NCBI GenBank assembly: GCA_963585895.1 | Contig: OY757939.1 | Coordinates: forward strand, 59,103,009-59,167,008 | Origin: Sepioteuthis lessoniana | Lineage: Eukaryota; Mollusca; Cephalopoda; Myopsida; Loliginidae | Direction of reading: 5' to 3' | DNA length: 64,000 nt | Part shown: positions 21,896-31,982 of the stretch, piece after piece | How the letters are laid out: every line of letters begins with the position of its first letter | Position numbering within the stretch: position 1 is the first letter of the stretch | The notes under the pieces: generated by a model | What the model was told of the DNA's origin: nothing | Seen by the model: the letters and a program-made list of their open reading frames with translations, nothing else | Databases searched by the model: none | Program-made: the position numbers and the translations under genes

Positions 21896-22271
21896 ATAAA
21901 TATATAATAGTTTAATGTAAATTTGGTTTAAAGACCTAAATTCTAAGAAGTCAATGCCCTAATATCCAACATTTTACCCTCGTTAATCGAGTTACGCGTT
22001 TCCCCACGATCATCAGACGGAAAATTCTTCTTATAATGATCAAAGGGATACGTGAAACTCCGAGTAAAGATTATAGGACTATGCTATATATATATAATGT
22101 AGTTTGCTATATCTATGAATAAAGAGTAACAAAATATTTAGAACTTAGGATAGAGTAGGTACTGAATCCAGTTCAGTTGGTGACAGCCAAATTTTGGCCA
22201 ATGCGGTTATCAAACCAAAAGAAACCAACAGTCACCAAACGAGGCAAACTCTGTGTTTATGCTATCCTAAC

Positions 22272-22324
<53 letters not shown>

Positions 22325-22377
22325 CATGATTTGTAACCGAATAATTTATGGGTAACTTTATTTTCAGCGAAGTTGGA
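21896..22377. other. No gene; (TA)n tract
   Basis: Featureless AT-rich sequence with (TA)n at 22273-22317. Confidence 0.55.
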
Positions 22378-22800
22378 AATCACTCATTTGTACACAGTTA
22401 AGTGGTTTTAAGTATTGCTATCAAACACAAATAATTCAATTTAATATTGTTCTAGCTATTTAGTATTAGTAAATCTATTTAGCAAGTATTTCTATCTAAT
22501 ACGGACAATTTACCCTCAGCTGTGTGGTTTCAAATAACTTATAATAATAATTCTTAGTAAATGATTGAACAGTTCTATTTGACCCACAGATGGGACCCTA
22601 ATAGGTGTTATCAATCCGGGTCAGGGTAGACCTGGGAGTACTCCACATTCCCCAAACCTCCAAGACTGGAACCTCACCATCTGTCGCAGTTTAGTGTTTC
22701 ACCCAGGGCACTCGTTGAGGCGGGGGGTTCAATCTCCGCTGCAGGGGTTCCGTCAGAGTATTCAACAGTCTCAGCCCACAGGGCGTTAACATCTTCCTTT
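22378..22800 (-). repeat. SINE-C copy (old)
   Basis: Minus-strand SINE-C. Diverged internal tandem units at 22378-22570 (ACACAGTTAAGTGGTTTTAA, AACAGTTCTATTTGACCCAC), then body 22585-22790 with CAGGGTAGACCTGGGAG, GGAACCTCACCATCTG and GGGCACTCGTTGAGGCG. Its internal units look intermediate between young SINE-C and the 56-bp minisatellite downstream. Confidence 0.65.
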
Positions 22801-23344
22801 CTTACTATCAGTGCATTTCAGTCAGAAAACTAGTGCTAAATAATTTACTAATACATGTACTGAATTAATTCTTTAGTATCTCACGTATTTTAAGTGACTA
22901 CGTATTTAAGGATGGGTAAATAAAGGACATGGCTTCTATAATGTCGTCATTGGGTCAGTAGGCCAGTGTGTCAGAACTGGAACGGGATTTGCTGGGATGG
23001 GTATCTCTCAAAAGAAAGTTTGTATATCGACTGCAATGTTGGAAGGCGAGAGCTGCCCGAGAATAAGCCGCCTTTATCAATTTATTCATCAAATTGCACC
23101 ATTTTTTTTATGGGGAGAGCAACTACACTGACAGATTATAAAACTCTTACAACCTTGATATGTAGTTCAATTAGTTAAATAATGAATTAACGGTATCTTA
23201 TTTGAAAAGTAATGTAGATAATTTTAAAACATTCTAACTGTTGATCTCAAATCAGTTTGATTGACAGTTTGAGGTCATTTGAAAGCTTGGATTTAATTGG
23301 TCAAGTTAAAGTCACGTAACTAAATTCCAAGAAGTTTGTATTTC
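22801..23344. other. No recognised feature
   Basis: About 540 bp without a supported gene. The 70-codon frame at 22966-23178 has no recognisable motif, signal peptide or neighbour to support it. Confidence 0.5.
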
Positions 23345-23525
23345 CCTCGCACCACCGTGACGAGCAGGATATGACATGAGGTTGATTTTTAAGCGGAGTT
23401 TAAAGGGTTTGAATTCAGAGTTTTTCCTTTAAGACTGGTTACCATTCCAAGATTAAAGAACGACGTCTGCCTTACTATTTACTCACAACTGGAGTAGCAC
23501 TTTTTGAATGTAAACCTCTATGAAG
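23345..23525 (-). repeat. SINE-B copy (5' truncated, old)
   Basis: Minus-strand 3' half: GACGAGCAGGATATGACATG, TTTTTAAGCGGAGTTTAAAG, TTTGAATTCAGAGTTTTTCC, GCCTTACTATTTACTCACAA. Confidence 0.7.
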
Positions 23526-23891
23526 AGCATTAGTGCTATTTAATTCAATTCAACTTAAGTCTTTTGTTTGCACACAATTTAAATTTTAAACAGTTCTATT
23601 ATTATAGAATTATTATAGAATAAAAATTAATCACAAACTTCGATCATAATGGAATCAAGATTATTTGCATAAATCAAACATTATAGAATGAGAATTAATC
23701 GAATATATCAAACATTATAAAGGGAAAATTAATCGCATTTATCGATCATTGAAGAATGAAAGATTAACAAACAAAATACCTTAAAAATTAATCCTGTTAA
23801 AAAATTTTAAATTTCACAATCTTAATATTTATTCAACCGTATAGTGTGTAAATCAAACTATTTTTCTTATGTAGATAGCTTGAGGAAAAGG

Positions 23892-23931
<40 letters not shown>

Positions 23932-23944
23932 GTAAAATCACTTA
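23526..23944. other. No gene; (GATA)n tract
   Basis: AT-rich sequence with weak internal repetition (AATTAATCGCA-like, ATCAAACATTATAGAAT-like) and (GATA)n at 23891-23931. Confidence 0.5.
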
Positions 23945-24228
23945 ACACAAGTAAATGGCTTTAAGTGAAAATTTCTATAGAATAAAAATCATTTATTTGT
24001 AAGCAAGTAAAATGTTTCAGTTGACCATTTCTACTAAATAACACTCATTTATTTTTATACAGGTAGAAGGTTTCAAGTGACCATTTCTAGTATATTACAA
24101 TCATTTACTTCTCAGCAAGTAAATGGTTTCACATGACCATTTCTATTTAATAAGTCATATATTTGAATGGAAGTAAATGGTTTCACATGACCGTTTGTAT
24201 TTAATAACATACCTTTATAAGTATGCAG
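23945..24228 (-). repeat. Diverged leading units of the 56-bp minisatellite
   Basis: Five imperfect 55-57-bp units (AAGTAAATGGCTTTAAGTGA..., AAGTAAAATGTTTCAGTTGA..., AGGTAGAAGGTTTCAAGTGA..., AAGTAAATGGTTTCACATGA... twice). They become steadily more like the perfect array to the right. The strand is that of the homologous SINE-C internal repeats. Confidence 0.85.
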
Positions 24229-25124
24229 GTAAATGGTTTCCCATGGCCAATTCTATTTAATAACAGACCTTTATAAGTATGCAGGTAAATGGTTTCCCAT
24301 GACCAATTCTATTTAATAACAGACCTTTATAAGTATGCAGGTAAATGGTTTCCCATGACCAATTCTATTTAATAACAGACCTTTATAAGTATGCAGGTAA
24401 ATGGTTTCCCATGGCCAATTCTATTTAATAACAGACCTTTATAAGTATGCAGGTAAATGGTTTCCCATGACCAATTCTATTTAATAACAGACCTTTATAA
24501 GTATGCAGGTAAATGGTTTCCCATGACCAATTCTATTTAATAACAGACCTTTATAAGTATGCAGGTAAATGGTTTCCCATGGCCAATTCTATTTAATAAC
24601 AGACCTTTATAAGTATGCAGGTAAATGGTTTCCCATGACCAATTCTATTTAATAACAGACCTTTATAAGTATGCAGGTAAATGGTTTCCCATGACCAATT
24701 CTATTTAATAACAGACCTTTATAAGTATGCAGGTAAATGGTTTCCCATGGCCAATTCTATTTAATAACATACCTTTATAAGTATGCAGGTAAATGGTTTC
24801 CCATGACCAATTCTATTTAATAACAGACCTTTATAAGTATGCAGGTAAATGGTTTCCCATGACCAATTCTATTTAATAACAGACCTTTATAAGTATGCAG
24901 GTAAATGGTTTCCCATGACCAATTCTATTTAATAACAGACCTTTATAAGTATGCAGGTAAATGGTTTCCCATGACCAATTCTATTTAATAACAGACCTTT
25001 ATAAGTATGCAGGTAAATGGTTTCCCATGGCCAATTCTATTTAATAACAGACCTTTATAAGTATGCAGGTAAATGGTTTCCCATGACCAATTCTATTTAA
25101 TAACACACATTTCTTTGTATGTAA
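24229..25124 (-). repeat. 56-bp minisatellite, 16 units, with a 168-bp higher-order rhythm
   Basis: Sixteen head-to-tail 56-bp units, 15 nearly identical (GTAAATGGTTTCCCATGACC then AATTCTATTTAATAACAGAC then CTTTATAAGTATGCAG). CATGGCC replaces CATGACC in units 1, 4, 7, 10 and 15, giving a G-A-A triplet pattern broken once. Unit 10 also has CATACC in place of CAGACC, like the unit just before the array. The last unit is diverged. Confidence 0.95.
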
Positions 25125-25439
25125 GTAAATGGTTTCAATTAATGAACTATGGTATTAATCGTTTATAAACAATTATATCTTCAAGTAACTGTTTTTAATA
25201 GAAATAATTTCAATTCATATCATGTCCTTTTTTAATATAATTTGCAGACATTTCTATTCGATTTCTTGTTGGGGCCATAACAGTTATAACCACTCCCGGT
25301 CAGAGTGGATGTTGTAGTAATGGCAATGAAAGGATACTTTACACATATCAAAACTTTAGAACTTTAGCCTCACCACCAAATACAGTTTTGTGTCATACCC
25401 AGGCCGCCCTTTTTTGTGGAGAAAGGGGGTTGTAAATGT
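25125..25439. other. No recognised feature
   Basis: AT-rich sequence. 25370-25439 weakly recalls a SINE-B 3' end (TGTGTCATACCCAGGCC, GGGGGTTGTAAATGTA) but is too decayed to call. Confidence 0.45.
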
Positions 25440-25838
25440 ATCCCTCGGTCGGGATAGGGTTAATATTTTTATGACGTGGAGCACAGATTGGCAACTCCGG
25501 ATGCTTTTGTTGAAGTTGTACAGATGACAAATCATACTGAACTGTAAAATACCGAGCTCGCATGATACTCTCCGAATGCTACTCACCGGATTTGTTTATA
25601 TTGTAAAAGCGTAGATTCCCTGGCTGATGCTCGGAATCTACACTTTTAGGCTTGCCTGTCTTTGATCGTCGAGATTCTTGCAATCCGAACAAAATTGCTT
25701 TAATATCTGGTTATTGTATTGTGATCAACTGTTTCTTCGCATTTCGCAAAACAAGTTTTTGGCATCTTCGGTGACATTATAGCCCACTTCGAACTCATAG
25801 CGCAAGACTTCTCGAATTAGACTACTTTTCACATTCAT
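25440..25838 (-). pseudogene. Ancient mariner-type transposase N-terminal relic
   Basis: The minus strand from 25838 reads SSLIREVLRYEFEVGYNVTE followed by DAKNLFCEMRRNS, a mariner N-terminal helix-turn-helix. After stops come NPVSSIRRVSCELGILQFSM and HLYNFNKSIRSC, the second helix-turn-helix. This is a different, older lineage from the internally deleted mariner family. No catalytic domain or termini found. Two short frames here are its remnants rather than host genes. Confidence 0.6.
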
Positions 25839-26008
25839 CTGTGAGGCTTTCAAATCACACAGTGAAACAATGCACAACGTATCAGCGCACCGGCTACCAC
25901 TGAATGAATAACCACAGCATGTACTTTTCACAGATTGAACTGCTTCGAACTCGTGATACACGCACCGCAAAGTAGCGTGAGCCAAAATATTGCAAAGCGT
26001 TTGGCTTA
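25839..26008. other. No recognised feature
   Basis: Short spacer between the transposase relic and a microsatellite cluster; the open frame running through it is the upstream extension of that relic's frame. Confidence 0.4.
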
Positions 26009-26045
<37 letters not shown>

Positions 26046-26392
26046 CGTACATCTATATATATTAGTTAGTCCTCAGAAAAAAGAAAATAAAACAAAATTT
26101 AAGCACACACACACATGTGAGTGTATGTGTGGTGTTGGGCCCCATTTCTTCTTAGAGACATATTTGGTGAAATAATATAGACGACTTCTGTCTACATATT
26201 TTTATTCGCCGTATGGATAAAAACATGAACGGATCAAGATAAAAATATATCGACTAAAGTCGTCTTTATAATTTAATCAAATATCTCTCAATAAAGAAAT
26301 GCTGCCCAACAATACTATTTAACCGAATACATATATATATATAGATATATATATATATATATGTTTGTGTGTGTGTGTGCGTGCATGCGTGT

Positions 26393-26458
<66 letters not shown>

Positions 26459-26470
26459 ACGCGCGCGCTT
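26009..26470. repeat. Cluster of (TA)n and (TG)n microsatellites
   Basis: (TA)n at 26011-26042, (CA)n at 26105-26116, (TA)n at 26330-26362, (TG)n at 26363-26455. The pieces 26133-26165 and 26275-26310 look like an inverted pair (TTTCTTCTTAGAGACATATT versus AATATCTCTCAATAAAGAAA). Confidence 0.85.
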
Positions 26471-26871
26471 TTTCGATTTTCTGAGGATTAACTCCTTATC
26501 AACCCACGCAAAACAGAGACAAGTTAACAACACAGAATTATCATTTTTTTTCTCTTCCTATTAAAAAAAAAAAAAAGATAAATATTAGATTTAAAAAAAT
26601 GAACATAAGAAATAGGCTAATTGGTCGTCAAGGGTCGTTCTCTCCTGATTGTGTGTCACAGGCTGAAAATCCCACGGGACAACTCAATACGTTTTGAGTC
26701 AGAGTAAAAGCGATTTAAGCGTCATTGTTTAATAATGATAGCGCATTAATATTGTACGGCCACATACCAGGTTAAAAGGATCATTTATAAAACTGGTTAT
26801 AGACCAGACCCGCCTCACAGCCACCCACACTTCCTAAATATACGAACAGCAAATTCTTTTACTCTATTTAC
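26471..26871. other. No recognised feature
   Basis: About 400 bp with a poly(A) run at 26562-26577 and no supported gene. Confidence 0.5.
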
Positions 26872-27152
26872 CAACCCATCCGCTCGGGAAGGATATGACA
26901 CAAGGTCAATTTTTAAGCGGAGTTTAACAGGTTTGAATTCTGAGTTTTCCTTCTCCTAGACTAGTTGCCTTACCAAGGCTGAAGAACCTAATCTACCCTA
27001 CTATTTTACCCATAGCTGGAGGGAGAATAAATGGATTCATACCTTTCCCAAGGGTATTAGTGCTATGTGAAATGCAATCAGTCTCGTCCAGGATTTGAAC
27101 TCATGTCGCCGTGTCCATTTCCTACGACGATAACCATTACACCACGGGCACC
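26872..27152 (-). repeat. SINE-B copy (full length)
   Basis: Minus-strand, well-preserved: CCAACCCATCCGCTCGGGA (3' end), TAGCTGGAGGGAGAATAAAT, AAGGGTATTAGTGCTATGTG, CCAGGATTTGAACTCATGTC (B box on minus) and head GATAACCATTACACCACGGG. Confidence 0.9.
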
Positions 27153-27194
27153 TCCAAATTCTTTTACAAGCATATTCCAGAAATTTTACCATCG

Positions 27195-27360
27195 CCATTC
27201 TGTTTGTTTCCTTTTTTTTTTTCTTTTTTTTTTTTTTACTTTTATCTTAAGATAAATCTCTATGATTAGAGATTTCTTCACTTTCAACAGCGATTTTTTG
27301 GGGGGTGGGGTGGGGAGGGAAGATAAATAGAATTAGAAAAGGTTGACAGACCTATTCGTC
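27195..27360. other. Poly(T) and G-rich runs
   Basis: T-rich run at 27212-27240 and GGGGGGTGGGGTGGGGAGGG at 27300-27320; nothing else recognisable. Confidence 0.5.
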
Positions 27361-27655
27361 TCTATCTATTTATCTATATATCTATCAATCACTTCTCATC
27401 AATTTATCCATCTATCTATCGATCGATCAGTCTATCAATCATAGTCAGTTCATAGCTAGCTATCCAAATCGATCGATCGATCGATCAATGTCTGTCAATC
27501 GCTGCTAGTTCATATCTCTCTACCAAGCTTGCCACTGAGCAATGTATATTTATCTATCTGTCAATCGTAGACAGTTAATCTCTCTCTCTCACTCTCTCTT
27601 ATATATATATATGTATATATATCACTTTATACATGTCTCTCTCACTTTATTTACC

Positions 27656-27689
<34 letters not shown>

Positions 27690-27758
27690 TATATATATAT
27701 ATTTATATATATATCACTTTATACATGTCTCTCTCACTTTATTTACTCTGTCTCTGTC

Positions 27759-27789
<31 letters not shown>

Positions 27790-27865
27790 GTCTCTCTCTC
27801 ATATATATATATATATATATCACTTTATACATGTCTCTCTCACTTTATTTACTCTCTCTCTCTCT

Positions 27866-27900
<35 letters not shown>

Positions 27901-27960
27901 CACTTTATACATATCTCTCTCACTTTATTTACATCGATCTATCGAAATATCTATCAATCA
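27361..27960. repeat. Compound (CTAT)n, (CGAT)n, (CT)n and (TA)n repeat region
   Basis: 27361-27490 is (TATC)n and (CGAT)n. 27585-27935 holds four tandem copies of a ~90-100-bp unit: ATATATCACTTTATACATGT, CTCTCTCACTTTATTTA, then variable (CT)n and (TA)n. The 183- and 113-codon Ser/Leu/Tyr-rich frames are products of this repeat. Confidence 0.9.
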
Positions 27961-28024
27961 ATTCCCACCTATAAGTCAATTGATCAATCGATCGCTCCGT
28001 CTGTCTGTTTACGCAGCCGGTTCA

Positions 28025-28076
28025 TATCTGGCCTTGTGTGTCCTGGTTTTGTTGGCTGTCGGTCGAGGCCGTGTGA
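28025..28076 (+). repeat. Fragment of the GC-rich repeat seen at 37.9 kb
   Basis: ATCTGGCCTTGTGTGTCCTG ... GTTGGCTGTCGGTCGAGGCC GTGTGAC matches 37921-37973 with few differences, showing that the GC-rich island at 37.1-38.3 kb belongs to a dispersed repeat. Confidence 0.75.
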
Positions 28077-28099
28077 CGAAGCTCATTCAATAAATGTGA

Positions 28100-28366
28100 A
28101 ATATTGTCTAAAGAGTTGCCAATAAGGAAGTTCTATTTAGAGTTGCATCTTTTTCAAACAAATAAATAGTGATGAGTCCTTTTCCATAACCAGAGAATCT
28201 GTGCGTTTCCACCCCATGAACTGTCTTTTCGATTAAGGCTTGTGCTGGCAAACTCATGTCTAACATTTTTATAAACAATTTTTGACTAAAACAGGCTTTT
28301 CTGTACACATTATACATTCTTCTGTAAATTCCACATGATTTGCACTTCTTAGCCACCGAAGATTTC
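28100..28366. repeat. Repeat-E copy (unclassified dispersed repeat)
   Basis: Resembles 60048-60270: CTGTCTTTTCGATTAAGGCT / CTATCTTTTGGACAAAGGCT, TGGCAAACTCATG / TGGCAAACCCATG, CTGTACACATTATACATTC, GATTTGCACTTCTTAGCC. No coding frame is conserved and no termini are known. It directly precedes a SINE-A copy. Confidence 0.5.
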
Positions 28367-28476
28367 GTGGGTATCCTAGTGGTGTAATGGTTAAAGCGAT
28401 GGACTGCGGAATCATAGTACGCGAGTTCGTACTCCAGTCGCGCTATTACTTTCAGACAAATATGCTTGGGAAAGGT
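28367..28476 (+). repeat. SINE-A 5' half interrupted by the RTE LINE
   Basis: TATCCTAGTGGTGTAATGGT, TAAAGCGATGGACTGCGGAA, GAGTTCGTACTCCAGTCGCG, CTTGGGAAAGGTAT, then the (ATC)n tail of the LINE. A matching 3' SINE-A piece (CCCAGCTATGGGTTAAATAG) at 31129-31165 is probably the displaced other side. Confidence 0.8.
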
Positions 28477-30748
28477 ATCATCATCATCATCATATCGTGC
28501 TGGTAGCACGGATATCCCTGACCCTCTCTCGCCACTCCTCCCTATCGTTCATCGCCCTAGGTAGGTCTTCAGGACAACATCCTGTATCCTCACATAGCTG
28601 CTGAATGTACGTTCGAGCTGGTCGCCCTGCTTTTGGGCGGCCATGTGTGGGGATCCATAAGAGTACATCTCTTATGAGTTCATCTCTGCTTCTCCAGCAG
28701 TATCCTGCATGTCTGGTTCGTCTAACTTGAATAGTTTTCGTGATAGGGGGCAGGTGGCCGTACAGTTGGTGTCTTGTGGGGTGTTGCTGCCAGGACTTGT
28801 TCAGGATTGCACGCAGCATTCTTGTGTAATTGCCATTTGTTTCTTCTCCAGCCGTTTTGTTAGCGTCCATGTTGTGCATCCATGTAGCAGTATCGATGTG
28901 ACCGCTGCCTGGAAGAAACTGCGTTTCATTTAATCGGTTAGGTCTGATTTCCATATAATCGATAGCCTATTGATAGCTGTCCATGCTTTCGTTAGCCTCG
29001 TTTCGATGTTCTTTTCGGTTGATTCGACGCTGCTTCCTAGGTACGTGAATTTGTCTACTAGTTTAAGTGGGATTCCTTCTAGAGTGGAGATGTCCCCCGT
29101 TTGGTTATAGCACATATATTCCGTTTTGTGTGCATTAACATAGAGGCCTATGCTTGCTGCTGCTCGTTCCAAACTATGCAGAAGTGTTTCGGCTTGGTCA
29201 GGTGTATTTGCCAGTATCGCTATGTCATCGGCGTAGTCGGCATCGGTAATTGTTGTTGCGGGGTATCTTCTGCTTCTTTTCTTCGTCAGTTCGAAGCCAT
29301 TCTCTTTGATTTTGTCAATCGATATTCTAAGTACGTAGTCTAGACAAATGATAAAGAGGTACGGGGCCAGCGTGTCCCCTTGTAGTACTCCTGCTACAAT
29401 GTCAAAGTATTCTGTGTCTGCATCTGGTGATCGTACTTTTACTTTAGTGTTTCTATAGAGAATCGTTATTGCCGCTACGGTTTCTTTAGGTATGCCGTAC
29501 GCTAGTAGGATTTGTTCCATCTTTCCTCTGTGAATGGAGTCGAAAGCCTTGGTAAAGTCGACAAATATTAATGTCGCTTGTAGGTTCTTTGCCCGTACAC
29601 CTTCAAGGATTCTGCGGATGGTTAATATTTGTGAGGTCGTGGATCTTTTTCTTCGGAAGCCATTTTGGTTTTTTCTAAGTATGTTGTCGATTTTGGGTTC
29701 TATTCGGTTTCGTAGTAGGGCATTGTAGATTTTGGCAGCTATGGATGTAAGTGTTATGCCTCGGTAGTTTTTGGCTAATCCGAGGTCCCCCTTTTTAGGG
29801 AAGGGGAGTATGCATCCCTTCATCCATCTATCTATCGGATTTTGATTGTATACTGCGTTGCAGTGTCGGAGCAATATGTCGTCGAATTGTCTGGTCTTCC
29901 ATACTTCCGGGGGAATTTCGTCCAGCCCTGCAGCTTTCCTATTTTTAATTTTTCTGAGAACCGAGTCGAGTTCTTCTTGTGTGAACGGTCCTAGTTTAAT
30001 GTCTAATTGTTTGCTAATTATTCTGGTGATTGGTTCATGCGTTATTTTTGGTGGGTTTCCAAGTAAGTTTTCGAAGTGCTGTTTCCACAGTTTTATTCTT
30101 TCTTGTTGGTTTGCTGCTTTAAGTTTTGCTTTTGCTGTGTTCTTTCTTCTGCTCACTTCGTTTATTATTTGCCAGGCTATTCTAGATTGTCTATCTTCCA
30201 CCGAGTCTCTAATCTTATCTATCTGATTTTGAATGTATTCTGTCTGTTCCTTTATATATATGCCTGCTAATCGATATTGTGCCGTTTTTAGTTTTAAGGC
30301 ATTTGTGTTTGTTGGGTTTTTTCGATAGTTTTTGGAGGCTGTTTTCACTAGTGCACGTTTTTCTCTCACCGCTAAAGTTTCCCATGGGACTCTATATTTA
30401 GTTTTAATTTTTGTTGGAATGTATTTTGCTGCTGCCTCGAGGTGTGCATTGACGAAATTTTCATATTCGTCGTTTGGTGTACTTTTTTCCGTCTCTTCTT
30501 GTAGTGTTTCGAATCTGTTTCTTAATTCTAACACGTATTTATCTCTTATATCTTTGTTGTTTAATAGGGCCCAGTCATAGTGTTTGGTGGTCGCTGTTCG
30601 TTTGGCGTTTTTTCGTAGGCTTAACCGTATTTTCGCCGTGACTATTCGGTGATCGGTGGACACACCCTCAAAAGAGGAGTATGCCTCGCAATTCAATGCA
30701 CTATTTTTCCATTTCTTGTTTATAAGGACGTAGTCTATCTGTGGAAAG
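28477..30748 (-). mobile_element. RTE-type LINE, longest copy (5' truncated)
   Basis: Non-LTR retrotransposon on the minus strand. Its 3' end is (ATG)n ((ATC)n at 28477-28493 on +), typical of RTE elements. It contains the last part of the endonuclease, the complete reverse transcriptase and the C-terminal region; the rest of the endonuclease and 5' end are absent. Inserted in a SINE-A. Copies at 35448, 43015, 45887 and 51199 share the same C-terminal sequence. Confidence 0.9.
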
Positions 30749-30840
30749 ACTAACATCAATTTGGCTTTATAGTAGAGTAAGCGTGTCTTTACATTTAAAA
30801 CGCATAGTTTAAGCATTATTTCACAAACAAAATACAGCAT
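28493..30840 (-). pseudogene. RTE reverse transcriptase (636-codon frame, broken near the C-terminus)
   Basis: Frame 30840-28930. Residues 1-33 are not LINE-like. 34-75 match an endonuclease C-terminus (QIDYVLINKKW, STDHR). The RT domain spans about 285-560: KNRKAAGLDEIPPE, PFPKKGDLGLAKNYRGITL, FVDFTKAFD (426-434), GVLQGD (484-489) and the catalytic YADDI (536-540). An A-to-T change makes AAA into stop TAA at 28930-28932. The reading continues MKRSFFQAAVTSILL until a 1-bp deletion near 28848, after which 28490-28840 is open in another frame (RNKSW-like block to RDIRATSTI). Motifs look intact but the protein is not full length. Would copy RNA during target-primed integration. Confidence 0.9.
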
Positions 30841-31128
30841 AACATTTTGTAAAATTCAGCATTTTAAATTGATAGGACTTAAAGACATACTGACCAATAT
30901 TGATATATTTCTTCCACTTGGCTCCTGAGTTCAAATGCTTGTTCTTCGTTTTGACTTTTATTTACTACTGAAATTTTAGGTAGCTTTGGAGGCGGTCTAT
31001 TGGCGGGGGGGAATTCATTTCGTTTTTTTTTTTCCTTTTTTCTTTTCCCCTTTCTCTTGGTGGGGGGCTGTGGTAGCATTAGGTGTTTTAGGCTTTTTCT
31101 TTTTCTTCTAAACTACTGTTAGGGCTTT
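30749..31128 (-). other. Unclassified block upstream of the LINE
   Basis: Lies between the LINE 5' end and the resumption of SINE-A at 31129. Contains a 66-codon minus-strand frame (30879-31079) rich in Lys and Pro (KRKGKRKKEKKKR, NRPPPKLPKI). It may be part of the same insertion (LINE 5' region or a transduced segment), but I cannot identify it. Confidence 0.35.
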
Positions 31129-31165
31129 CCCAGCTATGGGTTAAATAGCATCACTACTGTTTTTC
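31129..31165 (+). repeat. SINE-A fragment (displaced 3' piece)
   Basis: CCCAGCTATGGGTTAAATAG then CATCACTACTGTTTTTC, which in intact SINE-A follows the point where the copy at 28367 is broken. Confidence 0.6.
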
Positions 31166-31167
31166 TT

Positions 31168-31384
31168 GGGCGTGTCCTCGTGTTGTAATGGTTAAAGCGA
31201 TGGACTGCGGAATCGTAGTAAGCGAGTTCGTACTCCAGTCGCGCTAATACTTTCAGACAAATACGCTTGGGAAAGGTATGAACCCCCTTATCCTCCCAGC
31301 TATGGGTTAAATAGTACCACTACTGTTCTTCACGGAGAATGGTTTTGACATTAAATAACCTAAAAAGGTTGATGTGCCATTAAG
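31168..31384 (+). repeat. SINE-A copy (full length, young)
   Basis: GTCCTCGTGTTGTAATGGTT, AAAGCGATGGACTGCGGAAT, GAGTTCGTACTCCAGTCGCG, AAAGGTATGAACCCCCTTAT and tail ACATTAAATAACCTAAAAAG GTTGATGTGCC. It meets SINE-C tail-to-tail at 31385. Confidence 0.9.
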
Positions 31385-31975
31385 TTTGGTTGGGTTTTAT
31401 GGCATATCAACCTTCGTAGGTTATTTAACGCCAAATCCATGTTTATGTAAATAATCTGTTCTATTTAAAACAATTCAGTTTAGTATAAGTACACAGTTTA
31501 ATTGTCAAAAACATTTCTATTTCAAACTATTCAAGCAGTTATATGTAACAATTCAGTTAAGTATAAATACAGTTTCAATGTCGAAAAACAGTTCTATTTC
31601 AAATAATTCAGTTAAGCATAAACACGCAGTTTAAATGAAAGTACAGTTTAATTGTCAAAAATATTTCTACTTCAAGCTATTCAGTTTACTCAAACAATTC
31701 ATTTTAGCATAAGTATGCTGTTAGTTCTATTCAACCCATAGATAAGGCCCTATCAGGTGCTACCACTCCGGGCCAGAGTGTACCTGGGAGCGATGGCAAT
31801 AAAGGGGTACTCCGCATTCCCCAAAGCTCCAGCACTGCTGGAACCTCACCATCAGATTGTTTAGTGTCATATCCAGGACACTCGTTAGGGGGTGGTCTTA
31901 CACCTCTGCAGAGAAGCAGTCAGTCTATTTTAAAGCCCCAGCCGACTGGGCAAGATGTGCCATTAAACAAAAAAA
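31385..31975 (-). repeat. SINE-C copy (full length)
   Basis: Minus-strand: tail at 31393-31425 (TATGGCATATCAACCTTCG, GGTTATTTAACGCC), four to five ~55-bp internal units at 31440-31730 (ATAAGTACACAGTTTAATTG, AACAGTTCTATTTCAAATAA), then the body with GGTGCTACCACTCCGGGCC, AGCACTGCTGGAACCTCACC, and head ending CCCAGCCGACTGGGC at 31950. Confidence 0.85.
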
Positions 31976-31982
31976 AAAAAAA

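Noticed and set aside
24229-25124. Regularly spaced repeats resembling a CRISPR array
   Set aside because: The whole 56-bp unit repeats; there are no unique spacers, no cas genes, and the context is eukaryotic.
25725-25985. Possible host gene of 86 codons
   Set aside because: Its C-terminal half reads as a mariner helix-turn-helix and neighbouring frames continue that transposase.
27542-28093. 183-codon Ser/Leu/Tyr-rich frame
   Set aside because: Translation of (CT)n and (TA)n repeats; no start context or domain.
28709-30580. Plus-strand frames of 64-126 codons across the RTE copy
   Set aside because: Antisense shadows of the reverse-transcriptase frame.
30740-30770. Splice-acceptor-like TTTCCACAG on the minus strand at the LINE 5' edge
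   Set aside because: The CAG is explained by the Gln of the LINE motif QIDYVL; a pyrimidine run before it can be chance in AT-rich DNA.
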